Assembly: GCF_002483205.1 (NCBI RefSeq)
Contig: NZ_DLHM01000001.1
Location: forward strand, 625,176 to 689,175
Source of the DNA: Flavihumibacter sp. UBA7668
GTDB taxonomy: Bacteria > Bacteroidota > Bacteroidia > Chitinophagales > Chitinophagaceae
Length of the DNA: 64,000 nt
Direction: 5' to 3'
Each line of letters opens with the position of its first letter. Within the stretch, counting starts at the first letter, position 1. A model generated the notes under the pieces. That model saw nothing but the letters and a program-made list of their open reading frames with translations. It was not told where the DNA came from and did not search any database. The translations under genes and the position numbers were made by a program. This document shows positions 17,618 to 27,100 of the stretch, one piece after another.

Positions 17618-17717
17618 GTGTCAGACAGGTGTTAGAACGCTGTTAGAGAGGTGTCAGATATATGTTAGAACGCTCTCAGACATGTGTCTGATACCTGTCT
17701 CACTGGTGTCTGACACC
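17617..17717. repeat. 11-nt tandem array, copy B
   Basis: Nine 11-nt units in exact register (17617-17715), the first five nearly identical to copy A at 16022-16076. The distal units are inverted relative to the proximal ones, so AGGTGTCAGACA at 17616-17627 pairs with the end of the array and the whole can fold as a long imperfect hairpin ending in the palindrome GGTGTCTGACACC (17705-17717). It lies between the convergent bestrophin and MBL genes and could act as a two-way terminator. Both copies are in the same orientation and enclose a 1.5-kb cassette. Confidence 0.85.
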
Positions 17718-17727
17718 TTTCCGTTGT

Positions 17728-18837
17728 TCACTTCCACCATTCAGCGTAAAGCTGGTCCTCGCGATTGATATACACCAGTTCGCCGATTTTCGGTGTCAGC
17801 AAACTAATGCCGTAGTTTTCATTCAGGCGACTGATCTCTTTCAGCGGCTCATCCCAACTGTGTGGCGCCAGGGAAAACTTGGCAGAGTGGACTGGAATTA
17901 CCTGCTTTGCATTTAAATCTTTTGCCGCTTTCAACACCTCCTCCGGCAAACAATGGATCGCCTGCCAGGCAAGGTTATACTGACCATTTTCAAGTATCGC
18001 CAGATCTATCGAACCAAATCGTTTCCCGATTTCAGCAAAATGAGTATCATACCCGCTGTCGCCGCCGAGGAAAATCTTCTTCGATCCGGTTTCAAGCAAA
18101 AAGGATAACCAGAGTGTTGTATTGCGACTAAAGGTTCGTCCACTGAAATGCCTTGCAGGAAGCGCATGCAACCGAAGACCTTTCTCCAACTCAATCGATT
18201 CTTCCCAATCCAGTTCAATCAATTGATTCGGATCATAACCCCAATGCTCAAAATGTGCACCAACCCCCAAACCCATTACCGCTTTTTTCACTTTAGCTTG
18301 CAAGGATTTAATCGTGCTAAAATCCAGGTGATCGTAATGATCGTGACTGATCAATAAATAATCCAACTCCGGAATATCACCCACCTGATACCCATTCGAA
18401 CCTGCAAAAGCTTTGGTTGTACCCGGAATCGGAGATGCATTTCCACTGAATACCGGATCCACTAATATCTTCAATCCATCTACCTGGAGATAATAAGAAG
18501 AATGTCCAAACCAAACCAATAAATTGCTGTCAGCCGGCAACGTATGTAAATCCGTTTTGACCGATGGCATGGTAAGTGTCGGAATCTTATTCGGAACTTT
18601 TTTAAACACAAAATCATATAATACTCCACTCATTGAATAGCCTTCCGTTAATGTAGGAGTGAAACTGAGGTTCTGAAATTTACCATCCCGGTAATTTCTG
18701 GACGACTTCATTCTTTCCAGCCGTTTACCATTGGGAGATTTCCCAAAAACAGGCTGCTGCAGATAGATCAACGTAATCACCACCAACACAGCCATAACTG
18801 AAAATAATAGTATCATGGTTCTTTTTAATATACGCAA
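17728..18837 (-). CDS. Membrane-anchored MBL-fold metallohydrolase (NAPE-PLD/RomA-like)
   Basis: A 369-residue metallo-beta-lactamase-fold enzyme. One N-terminal membrane helix (about 8-26) anchors it; the Zn motif HxHxDH appears as SHDHYDHLDF (His165, His167, Asp169, His170), with further ligands in GGDSGYDTHF and IPVHSAKFSLAPHSW. The sequence and length fit the outer-membrane/NAPE-PLD-like branch (UlaG/RomA type), which hydrolyses phosphodiesters. A TetR gene lies 70 bp upstream on the same strand, and both promoters carry related palindromes, so the enzyme is probably TetR-controlled. Confidence 0.88.
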   Translation of the reverse strand: MRILKRTMILLFSVMAVLVVITLIYLQQPVFGKSPNGKRLERMKSSRNYRDGKFQNLSFTPTLTEGYSMSGVLYDFVFKKVPNKIPTLTMPSVKTDLHTLPADSNLLVWFGHSSYYLQVDGLKILVDPVFSGNASPIPGTTKAFAGSNGYQVGDIPELDYLLISHDHYDHLDFSTIKSLQAKVKKAVMGLGVGAHFEHWGYDPNQLIELDWEESIELEKGLRLHALPARHFSGRTFSRNTTLWLSFLLETGSKKIFLGGDSGYDTHFAEIGKRFGSIDLAILENGQYNLAWQAIHCLPEEVLKAAKDLNAKQVIPVHSAKFSLAPHSWDEPLKEISRLNENYGISLLTPKIGELVYINREDQLYAEWWK

Positions 18838-18867
18838 TAGTTTACTAATAAAAGATCGTCAAAGCGG

Positions 18868-18891
18868 ATTGGACTGAATATTCATTCCAAT
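18868..18891. promoter_or_regulatory. Candidate TetR operator before MBL gene
   Basis: Minus-strand reading gives ATTGGAATGAATATTC followed by AGTCCAAT. The first 16 bases match the tetR upstream site at 15 of 16 positions, and the outer arms ATTGGAAT/AGTCCAAT remain near-symmetrical. It lies 31-54 bp before the MBL start codon. Confidence 0.55.
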
Positions 18892-18907
18892 TTTTTATTA
18901 AATTTTT

Positions 18908-19465
18908 TTATTCCTTGATGGCATCCCAAACCATGCGTAATTGAAGTTTCATCAAATCTTCCCGCTTGTTCTTCGGCTGGGATTGCAGCCATCGCACATA
19001 AGTTGTAATAGTTCCAGATAAAAACTGCAACAGTGATTCCAATTCCATTTCTTTAATAATTCCGTCTTTCTGTCCCTGCATCAGTAAATTTATCACCGGA
19101 AGAAAATTAGCCTTACCCATCTCCCGGGTTTCCTCTGTTATGATTGGTGAACTATGGAATTGATCCATAAATGCGAAGCTGTAAGGATATTTCAGATAAA
19201 AATCAACAAAAACAGCATAGAACTGAAAAAACCGGCTCTTAAGCGATTTGCTTTCATCTGGCGCAGTACCAAGTAAATGAAATTCAGATCCCTTTATGTG
19301 CAAATAAATCGCATTGATCAAGGCTTCTTTTGTTGGAAAATAATTGTAGATCGTACCCATGCCCGTGTTGGCCGCTTTGGCAATAGCCGACATCGGCGTA
19401 GCCTGCACCCCCTTTTCAGTGAGCAGTTTCATTGCGGCAAGTATGATCTGTTCTTTTTTATCCAC
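18908..19465 (-). CDS. TetR/AcrR-family regulator
   Basis: A 185-residue repressor with N-terminal HTH (ILAAMKLLTEKGVQATPMSA, NTGMGTIYNYFPTKEALINA) and a helical ligand-binding domain ending in LRMVWDAIKE. The start is a GTG at 19465, which gives the usual ~8 residues before the first HTH helix; the next ATG would cut into that helix. The promoter box TATTTTTG ends only 4 nt before the GTG and the operator sits directly upstream, so autoregulation and a leaderless message are both likely. The first downstream gene is the MBL hydrolase with a related operator. Confidence 0.9.
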   Translation of the reverse strand: MDKKEQIILAAMKLLTEKGVQATPMSAIAKAANTGMGTIYNYFPTKEALINAIYLHIKGSEFHLLGTAPDESKSLKSRFFQFYAVFVDFYLKYPYSFAFMDQFHSSPIITEETREMGKANFLPVINLLMQGQKDGIIKEMELESLLQFLSGTITTYVRWLQSQPKNKREDLMKLQLRMVWDAIKE

Positions 19466-19469
19466 GAAG

Positions 19470-19502
19470 CAAAAATAAAGAAATTGGAATAATCATTCCA
19501 AT
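19470..19502 (-). promoter_or_regulatory. tetR promoter with 8-4-8 palindromic operator
   Basis: The -7 box TATTTTTG (minus strand, 19477-19470) is preceded by the perfect inverted repeat ATTGGAAT-AATC-ATTCCAAT (19483-19502), which falls in the spacer between the -33 and -7 regions where a repressor would exclude RNA polymerase. The same half-site recurs at 18868-18891 before the MBL gene. Confidence 0.7.
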
Positions 19503-21125
19503 TTAATTTTCCCGCTTTATTGTTAAATCATCCAGATAAACTGGCTCAGCTCCGGTATTGGCCAATTTCACTTGTACTATTTTTGTGTTGATCCCTTGAT
19601 CAGGTCCGGTTTTAAATCGCAAACCACCCTGTTTGAACACAATTGAATTTACCACCCCGGTTTCCAAAAACTGATCCCCCACTTCACCAACCACCGGTTT
19701 TCTAGTCGAAATTTCAAGTTCCAGCTTCCCCTTTCCTTTTGCCCAATACCCAAACTCATATGCAGTTGAATGCAACAGATAGATATACTGATACATTTCC
19801 TGTCCAGGCTCCAGTACAAATCCATTTTTACCCGATCTGCCATTCTTCCTAGCAACACCGGCAGTTCCTTCCCAGGGTAATAATTGCTCACTGTACTCTC
19901 CTCCTCCATTTGGTAATTCATTACCAACTTCCAACGGCCATCCATAGGCCCGGATATAATCCACTTCCATCGATACCGATCCACCTCCACCATAACTCCC
20001 CAATAAAACATTCATGAAATGATTGGGTGCATAATTCTTAGCAGTGTCATCATAGGTTTTGATCAACTGCCCATTTATATAATGTTTCAATGAAGTGGGG
20101 GTCCACAACATACCATGCACGACCCATTGATCCACATGCTGAAACCCCTTTGCTATATGTGTAGCCAGATTATGTTGAAATTTTCCTGCCGCATCTACTT
20201 TACCATGTAAGACAAACTGCGCATTCAAATATTCAAACACATCAATTTTAAATACCTGTCCAGCCGGACGTATACCCTGTACACCATGCATCGCCGTTCC
20301 CTGCTCCAGATAATACCGAAGATCAGGTCCGGGTGAATCAAACCAGAATGCCGTATTCAATCCCCTTGGCTTACCGGTACTGCTTCTTTTTACCCGAACT
20401 TCAAAATACCCGCCTCTGCTATTGTCCAGCAGGTTTTCACCGGTAACCCAATCATAGGTTTGAATGGAAGAGATTTTTTTATCATTTTTTCGGTCATAGG
20501 TTGCTGCCGGTAAAGAATCATTGGTGAATAAAGTAATGGTTGAACCATTCAACTTATATGCCGGTTGAGCCAAGGTGTTGCTTTTTAATTCAGCAAGATT
20601 CACCTGATACAAATAATCAATTGTTGAGTAATAATTGGTTGACCATTTGTTCCTGTTCAGTAACGCATCATTAAACTCATCCTGCCAGAAGATTTTCATT
20701 CCAGGCGGAACGGCAGTAGAACTTAACACATCATTTGAAGAAGTTTCCCTGGTATCCAATCGCCATTTCAAATCCGTTTTAATATTCCCTTTAAGAACTT
20801 CCGGCTGTCCACTCCCTCTTTTACTTTCCAACCAAATAAAATAATTAGCAGAAGGCTTAACTCCCTCAATATAGAATCGTTTTTTAGAACTGCTCACTTT
20901 TGCCTGCGGCTGAGCGGGTTGTACCCCATCTGCTGACCAATAAATTTTCAGTTCTATATCATTTTCAAAGCAATTTCCCCATTCAACTCTGATCCAGCTT
21001 CGGGTTCCTAATAAATCCAGTTCACAGGAAATTGAATTTGCATCAACTGTCTTCGCAAAAACCGAATCCACAAAAAACAATGCAACACAAAAAATTATTA
21101 ATTTATAAATGCAGGCAAAATTCAT
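19503..21125 (-). CDS. GH16-like secreted protein with substituted nucleophile
   Basis: A 540-residue exported protein: signal peptide (about 1-24), an N-terminal beta-sandwich-like region (about 30-120), a GH16/concanavalin-like domain starting at IFWQDEFNDALLNRNKW (147-163) and continuing through RGGYFEVRVKRS and FWFDSPGP, and a C-terminal beta-rich, carbohydrate-binding-like domain (about 410-540). GH16 enzymes carry E-x-D-x-(x)-E; here the motif reads KIDVFEY, so the Asp295 and the acid/base Glu298 remain but the nucleophile is Lys293. The enzyme may be inactive and serve as a glycan-binding protein, or act by another mechanism. It is followed on the minus strand by the tetR operator; its neighbour upstream is a membrane protein. 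Confidence 0.75.
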   Translation of the reverse strand: MNFACIYKLIIFCVALFFVDSVFAKTVDANSISCELDLLGTRSWIRVEWGNCFENDIELKIYWSADGVQPAQPQAKVSSSKKRFYIEGVKPSANYFIWLESKRGSGQPEVLKGNIKTDLKWRLDTRETSSNDVLSSTAVPPGMKIFWQDEFNDALLNRNKWSTNYYSTIDYLYQVNLAELKSNTLAQPAYKLNGSTITLFTNDSLPAATYDRKNDKKISSIQTYDWVTGENLLDNSRGGYFEVRVKRSSTGKPRGLNTAFWFDSPGPDLRYYLEQGTAMHGVQGIRPAGQVFKIDVFEYLNAQFVLHGKVDAAGKFQHNLATHIAKGFQHVDQWVVHGMLWTPTSLKHYINGQLIKTYDDTAKNYAPNHFMNVLLGSYGGGGSVSMEVDYIRAYGWPLEVGNELPNGGGEYSEQLLPWEGTAGVARKNGRSGKNGFVLEPGQEMYQYIYLLHSTAYEFGYWAKGKGKLELEISTRKPVVGEVGDQFLETGVVNSIVFKQGGLRFKTGPDQGINTKIVQVKLANTGAEPVYLDDLTIKREN

Positions 21126-21217
21126 TCAAAATCGATTAATCTGTAAGCAGATAAATTCTTCTTCATGGAAATGTACCAAAGAATTCATCCTTCCCTTAGA
21201 TCAATCGATTGTGTGTT

Positions 21218-22453
21218 TTAAAAGAAAATCGGAAACAGAAATGTCACAATAATTGTCCAGATAAAATAAACCGGTAAATAAAGTGCGATGGCATTACTTA
21301 CACTGGTAAAATCTGCTTTTTTCCGAACAACCCCAAAGAGCTGGATCGTAACAATTACCAGATTCAGCAGGATCAACATATTACCTCCCAGTACAGCCGC
21401 ACGATTCGGTGTTATTCCCCATTCTGCAATCCGAAAAAGAATTGCCGATAACGCAATACCATTAACAATAACAGTGATGGCTGCCAACAAAAACAACATC
21501 CATGTTTCAATCACCGATTTTTTGGACCTGGAATTTTCCGCAACAGAAAAAAACAGAATAGCCATCACGCCTATCAGCAATCCATTAAACATCAGCAGGA
21601 ATTCCCGATCATTATAAGGATCCTTTCCAGAATATAAAATCGCACCCAGGTAAATTATCAGCATCACCAATACCAATGGACTAAATAAACGCGCAATAAC
21701 GGGAGATACCCTGCCCACCAATTGCGGATTGGTTTGTATCAGCCAGGTCGCCAGTATAGGAGCAGCCGGAAGACAACTCACCACAATATGCTTAAAATAA
21801 AATTCTTCAATATTAAATCCGATCAGCGAAAACAAGCCGATTGTTACACCAGTAAGTATCCCACCCGCTATGAGAATAAGTGTAGTCATTACAACCAGAT
21901 CGCCATTGTAGCGAAGGAATTCCAGCCGGTTTTCTGCAGGTCCCATTTTCCCGCCAATAAACGTAAATCCGAGCAGGGACCAGAGAAACAAAATCATATG
22001 TATGGAAGACAATACCACTGTATCTGTGGAACTGTTGCCCGGCAACCAATTAATAAATACAAGTGACGTAATTATTGAAATGGATAATCCAGCAATGGAA
22101 CGTATCGATAACTGCCTCTTCCAGCCGAAAAACAAGATCAGTGCCGGAAAGAGTATAAACCCCAGATTGCGGGAATAATAAAACTCTTCTTCTATTGAAA
22201 AGATATCCGGAATCCTTGCCAGCAATCCGGCCAATACAGCCAGCAACAGGATCCGGATCAAGTCCTTACTATTCACCCAATCCCCCTCTTCTTTATTAAA
22301 CGATAAACGGGCATTCCAGAATGAAGCCAGGTTTCGGTCCATCTGGTTCAAATCCAGCTCGCCAAAAGCTTTCCTAAAGCCGGATTTATTATTCCGGTAC
22401 ATTTTCTCCAGTTGTTCAGGCTGATTGATATTAGCCAGGATCTCAGTTTTCAT
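21218..22453 (-). CDS. Polytopic membrane protein, DUF4153-like
   Basis: A 411-residue inner-membrane protein with a soluble N-terminal segment of about 65 residues (MKTEILANINQPEQLEKMYR) and ten or so hydrophobic helices. The composition and the FYYSRNLGFILFPALILFFGWK stretch recall DUF4153-type proteins of Bacteroidota, but no catalytic motif is visible and the call is weak. It lies between the GH16-like gene (92 bp away) and the terminator of the SusCD locus, so it starts a new transcription unit, consistent with its own -7 box at 22486-22493. Confidence 0.55.
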   Translation of the reverse strand: MKTEILANINQPEQLEKMYRNNKSGFRKAFGELDLNQMDRNLASFWNARLSFNKEEGDWVNSKDLIRILLLAVLAGLLARIPDIFSIEEEFYYSRNLGFILFPALILFFGWKRQLSIRSIAGLSISIITSLVFINWLPGNSSTDTVVLSSIHMILFLWSLLGFTFIGGKMGPAENRLEFLRYNGDLVVMTTLILIAGGILTGVTIGLFSLIGFNIEEFYFKHIVVSCLPAAPILATWLIQTNPQLVGRVSPVIARLFSPLVLVMLIIYLGAILYSGKDPYNDREFLLMFNGLLIGVMAILFFSVAENSRSKKSVIETWMLFLLAAITVIVNGIALSAILFRIAEWGITPNRAAVLGGNMLILLNLVIVTIQLFGVVRKKADFTSVSNAIALYLPVYFIWTIIVTFLFPIFF

Positions 22454-22485
22454 ATAAAATACTGTTTTAAAAGCACTTTGTAATT

Positions 22486-22493
22486 CAAAGTTA
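22486..22493 (-). promoter_or_regulatory. -7 box of membrane protein gene
   Basis: TAACTTTG on the minus strand, an exact TAnnTTTG match 32 nt before the start codon, with TTGC 19 bp upstream as a weak -33. It lies between the gene and the upstream terminator. Confidence 0.5.
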
Positions 22494-22524
22494 ACTTAAG
22501 AATTTGATATTTGCAAGTCCCTCC

Positions 22525-22565
22525 AAAAAAAAAGCCTGCAAACCGGAATTGGCCGGTTTGCAGGC
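22525..22565 (-). terminator. Rho-independent terminator of SusCD operon
   Basis: A perfect 13-bp GC-rich stem (22534-22546 with 22553-22565, arm GCCTGCAAACCGG) and a 6-nt loop are followed on the minus strand by a run of nine T. It begins 29 bp after the SusD stop codon and closes the sigma-FecR-SusC-SusD unit. Confidence 0.93.
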
Positions 22566-22594
22566 AGCTGTTTTAATCAATTCAATCGGTTGAA

Positions 22595-24154
22595 TCAGTC
22601 TTTAAGAATCCACATTACCTCATTCACATTATCATTTCCACCATACTGAGACTGGATAGCCGCATCCAGGTTCTTATTATTGTAACTCAACTCATTGGAT
22701 GGATACAGCCAACGAACCGGGAATTTATCTGAAGGAATATTCAGGTTAGTACCGGGATTCAGCACAAAATCAGGATAGCCTGTTCTACGGTGTTCATACC
22801 AGGCCAGATTATTGGAACCCTGTAAAAAGCCGGCGATGTATTTCTGCAAAATAATCTGCTTCAATTGCTCTTCCATAGTACCTTCCAAGGCAACTCCTGC
22901 ACTTGTTGGATATGCCGTAATATAGGCATCATCCATCTTCATATTGTGATGATAATCTGCAATATCAGGGGTGAAATTGGCCGTAAACTTCATCGCATCC
23001 TTAATACCTGCAGCATAGTATTCCTGTGCAGTACCGGTATTGATCCACCCTCTCAAACTTGCCTCCGCCAGTATGAATTGCAATTCTGCAAAACTGAACA
23101 TACTAACCGGCTCAGCATTTACCAGATTGGTATAACGGTTATTGAAATCAGAATAATCTTTGGAATTCCGCATAATCTGCAAGGAAGAAAAGGTATTAGA
23201 AGGTTCTGCACCGATATAAGCATCCCAATCGCTTGCCGTTTTACCTGCTGTCAATTGAACTGGTGATGGTTTGGCATAATAGAACAGGCGACGATCACCC
23301 AGTGCCTTCAATGGATTCAGCAGCGTGGCGCTCAACATGGTATAATTGGAACGAACATTGGGATTAGACCCCGCAGGCACATCTGACCAGGGATAATTTT
23401 GTCCGGCTGTTGCATTATAAGCCAGGGCAAAATTATCGGAGAAACTACGCATTAAGGGACGGTTCTGCACAATGTCTTTAAAGCGATTAATAACATTCAA
23501 TTCAGCATCAGCAGTTTTACGATGTAACTGCATCAGCACATGTAACTGAAAACTATTTACCAGCCTTCTCCAGTTATCCGTTTTACCGGCATAAATCGGA
23601 TCTCCGGAAAAATTGGTACCCTGAGCCAATAACTGATCCGCCTGATCCAATTCATTCAGGATACCGATAAACACTTCCCGCTGCGAATCATACGCAGGCT
23701 GAATAATACTTTCCGATTCACCCTTGATGGCCTGCAGGTATGGAATATCACCAACCTGCATGGTTGTGTAGAAAAATTGCCAGGCCCGAATAAAATACCC
23801 CAGTCCTTCATAGGATTTACGCACTGCTTCATCCGGAGCAGCAGTTACCATCGGAGTAACATTCCGAAGCAGTGGCAGTCTGTTAAAATTGGTGCGCCCA
23901 AATTTATTAAACTGATTGTTCTCCTGTCCCTCGCCCCAGGTCAGGTATTTTCCCAATAGATAAGGCTGCATGAATGCCTTGGTTGTATTGATATCCACTC
24001 TTGTAATATTCAGGATCATATTGGTTGCCAGCATGGCTGAACTTACCTGCGTTGCCTGATTGGGATTCGTATTTATTTCATCAAATTTGGAGCAGCCTGC
24101 CAAACTGAATGCAGCTGCCAGATATACCATGGATTTTTTTATAGTAGTTGTCAT
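22595..24154 (-). CDS. SusD/RagB-family surface lipoprotein
   Basis: A 519-residue SusD-like lipoprotein: lipobox SLAGC (Cys21), then the conserved start FDEINTNPNQATQVSS of the SusD-like_2 subgroup, TPR-like helices, and the C-terminal YPSNELSYNNKNLD motif. SusD proteins sit at the outer surface as the lid of the SusC channel and bind the substrate. It follows the SusC gene by 21 bp and precedes a strong terminator. The substrate cannot be told from the sequence; no hydrolase gene is in the unit. Confidence 0.94.
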   Translation of the reverse strand: MTTTIKKSMVYLAAAFSLAGCSKFDEINTNPNQATQVSSAMLATNMILNITRVDINTTKAFMQPYLLGKYLTWGEGQENNQFNKFGRTNFNRLPLLRNVTPMVTAAPDEAVRKSYEGLGYFIRAWQFFYTTMQVGDIPYLQAIKGESESIIQPAYDSQREVFIGILNELDQADQLLAQGTNFSGDPIYAGKTDNWRRLVNSFQLHVLMQLHRKTADAELNVINRFKDIVQNRPLMRSFSDNFALAYNATAGQNYPWSDVPAGSNPNVRSNYTMLSATLLNPLKALGDRRLFYYAKPSPVQLTAGKTASDWDAYIGAEPSNTFSSLQIMRNSKDYSDFNNRYTNLVNAEPVSMFSFAELQFILAEASLRGWINTGTAQEYYAAGIKDAMKFTANFTPDIADYHHNMKMDDAYITAYPTSAGVALEGTMEEQLKQIILQKYIAGFLQGSNNLAWYEHRRTGYPDFVLNPGTNLNIPSDKFPVRWLYPSNELSYNNKNLDAAIQSQYGGNDNVNEVMWILKD

Positions 24155-24175
24155 ACCGGTAAATTTTTGTGATGA

Positions 24176-27100
24176 TCAGAATCCGAATTTGAAATTGATA
24201 CCGATCATTCTTTGTGATGGAGAGTTCAGGTTTTCTGTATCCACATCGGGATCAGAAAATTTGAAATTGGAAAACAGGAATACGTTCTGTGCAGTTATGG
24301 CAACAGAAGCTGATTTAATTCCGGATTTTCCCAATACTCTTGATGGAATCCGATATCCTGCAGAAATCTCCCTTAGTTTAACAAATGATTTTTTCTGAAT
24401 ACCAAAATCTCCACCTCTGAACTGTTGCGCATATGCCTGATACGAAACTTCTTTATCATTTGGACCATATTTCCTGCTATCACTGATAATATTGCCAAAA
24501 TTATCATACACCACTTCACCACTAATTACCTGTACGCCCTGGCCAACATAATTGGTTAGTCCATTCACCACTTCATCATAACGGTATTGATTATCCGATT
24601 CCGGATTGGTACCGGTATCCCACATTTTATCATATACATAATTATACATGAGTCCGCCAATTCTTCCATCCACATTCAAACCAAATTGAAAATTCTTCCA
24701 ACGCACGGTATTGATCCAGCCGAAGCTGAAAGCCGGATCAGAAAACCCGTATTTCTTCACATAATCACTTTCTCTGGGGTATCCATTGTTGTGAATTACA
24801 TTACCTGCATTATCGCGGAGCCAGTAATAATCGAGATAGGTATCCAGGCGTTCTCCCTTTTTAACCCAGGGATTTTTGGAGGAATAAACAGAATCCAGGT
24901 TTACATAAAAACGATGCTGGTTCGACCAGTTAATGGTGGTATTCCATTCCAGGTCCTTTGTCTTAACCACACTTGCACCAACAGTAATTTCCAAACCTTT
25001 CCGAACATAGGTTTCATCGGTATTAACCAGCGTTGTATTAAAGCCGGATGAACCGGGAATATTTACCGATACCTGCCGGTTATAATAATACTTGTTGAAA
25101 TAGGCAACATCTATATGCAAACGCTTTCCAAACAGATAAGCTGCTGTACCAATTTCCCAGGTTCTGTGCGAGCTTGGCATCAAATCCGGACTACCCAATA
25201 AATTACCGGGATAAGATCCGGAGTTCATGGTATTCCAGGCAGAATTGGTGGTGCTGTACAACCGATTGATGGCATACACATCTGCAGGCGTTTTAAAGGT
25301 AGCCCAGGATGCCCGCAGTTTCAGCATATTGATCTGACGTGGCATCTGAATTAACTCAGACAATACCACACTGGATCCGATTGAAGGATAAAAATAGTCG
25401 CGGTTTGATTTTGGCTGAGCAGAATTCCAGTCATTTCTTCCGGTAAAATCCAGGAAAACCGCATCCTTCCAGCCAACAGATGCTTTCCCATACAAACTAT
25501 TCACCTGACGGCGAAAGAATCGTGGACTAATAGTTGGAGGCTCCACTGATCCGTTCAGAGAAAAATACGTGGGGGATGTCAATCCGTTTCTTGTGCTTGC
25601 ATCCAGACTTTCATCTTCCCAATAATAGATGGTTCCGCCAGCGAGCAGATCAATATTCCATTTGCCTTTCTTTTTTGTGTAACTCAGCATCAGGTCATCG
25701 TTGGTACTCCAGCCCCAGTCTTTACTGATGCTATAGCGGCCACGTGCATTCCATCCACCTCTGGTTGAATAAATATTGGCAGTAGGATTGGTCCAGGTTT
25801 CTTTGTTGCTAAACACATCATAGCCCACGCGAAGAATCAGTTTGAGATCATTCGTGATTTTATAATTTGCTGTCAGACTACCATTGATGGTATTCTGCAG
25901 AATACCCTGGAGTTTTTCATTCGCAATCAAATATGGATTATCATACCAGGCAGTGTACATCCAGTTCTGGGTTTGATTGGGTGTTTTCCAATAATCCTTA
26001 TACTCACGGATATCATACTCGGGTCCGGTCCACATCATCAACTGATAGAGATACCCCTGGTTGCCATAACCACTTCCCCAGATCTGTGGAGAATTTCTGC
26101 GACTGATACCCATATGGCTTTCAAGCGTAAAGCGTTCTCCTGCTTTTACTTCTCCACCAAGGGTAATATTGAACATATTGGTTTTGGCATTCGGGAATTG
26201 ACCTTTGTTATAAATATGATTGATGGATGCCCGGAAGCTGCCATTCTCCCCTCTCTGTGAAATGCTCAGGTTATTATTGGTAATCAAACCAAGCTGCATG
26301 AAATTTTTCAGATTGTCCTTGCCTTTTGAAAGCAGCGGACGATCATCCTCAAACTGTTTGGTTACCGGATTCCAGTCGCGGGCCGTATTACCGGCATTCA
26401 GACGAGGTCCCCATACATAATCATTTCCCAAACTGCCATTGTCTCCACGTCCATAATTGCCCTGAACTTCCGGAATGGCAAGGAAACCGGTTTGCAACAT
26501 GGTATTGCTATTGATATCTACCGAAAGTCCTTTATTGGCGGCACCTTTTTTGGTGGTAATCAGTAAAACACCACCAGAGGCTCTAGAACCATAAAGAGCA
26601 GAGGCGGTAGGTCCCTTCAATACATCCAGGCTTTCAATATCATCGGTTGGGATATCGCGCAGATTAAGATTACCATATGGAACCCCATCAATAACAAGCA
26701 GGGCTTCTTCCCCGCGAAGTTCAATAGTTGGACGCGCAAAAAATTCAGTGGAGTTTTTGATAACAAGGCCGGCTACCTGACCGGTAAGGGAGGTTGCTAC
26801 ATCCACCCCTTTTACAGTCTGCACTTTTTCTCCAGAAACCCGTTGCACCGCATAACCCAGTGCTTTTTCAGAACGTTTGATACCAAGAGCAGTAACCACT
26901 ACTTCGTTGATTTGGGTTTCAGCCAATTGAAGTGCTATATTGAGGGTTTCAGCCTGACTCACTCTCAGTTCTCTCGTTTGAAAACCAATATAACTAATCA
27001 GTAAAACACCTCCACCTTCCGGCATTTGGAGCGAAAAATTTCCATCCGCATCCGTGCTGGTTCCGGCAGTAGAGCCTTTAAGTTTAATGGAAGCACCTGA

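Noticed and set aside
16011..17717. CRISPR-like look of the short repeats
   Set aside because: Units are contiguous 11-mers without unique spacers, partly inverted, and no cas genes are present.
24587..25051. Long ORF antisense to SusC (154 codons)
   Set aside because: It is a shadow of the well-supported SusC frame; no domain, start context or promoter.
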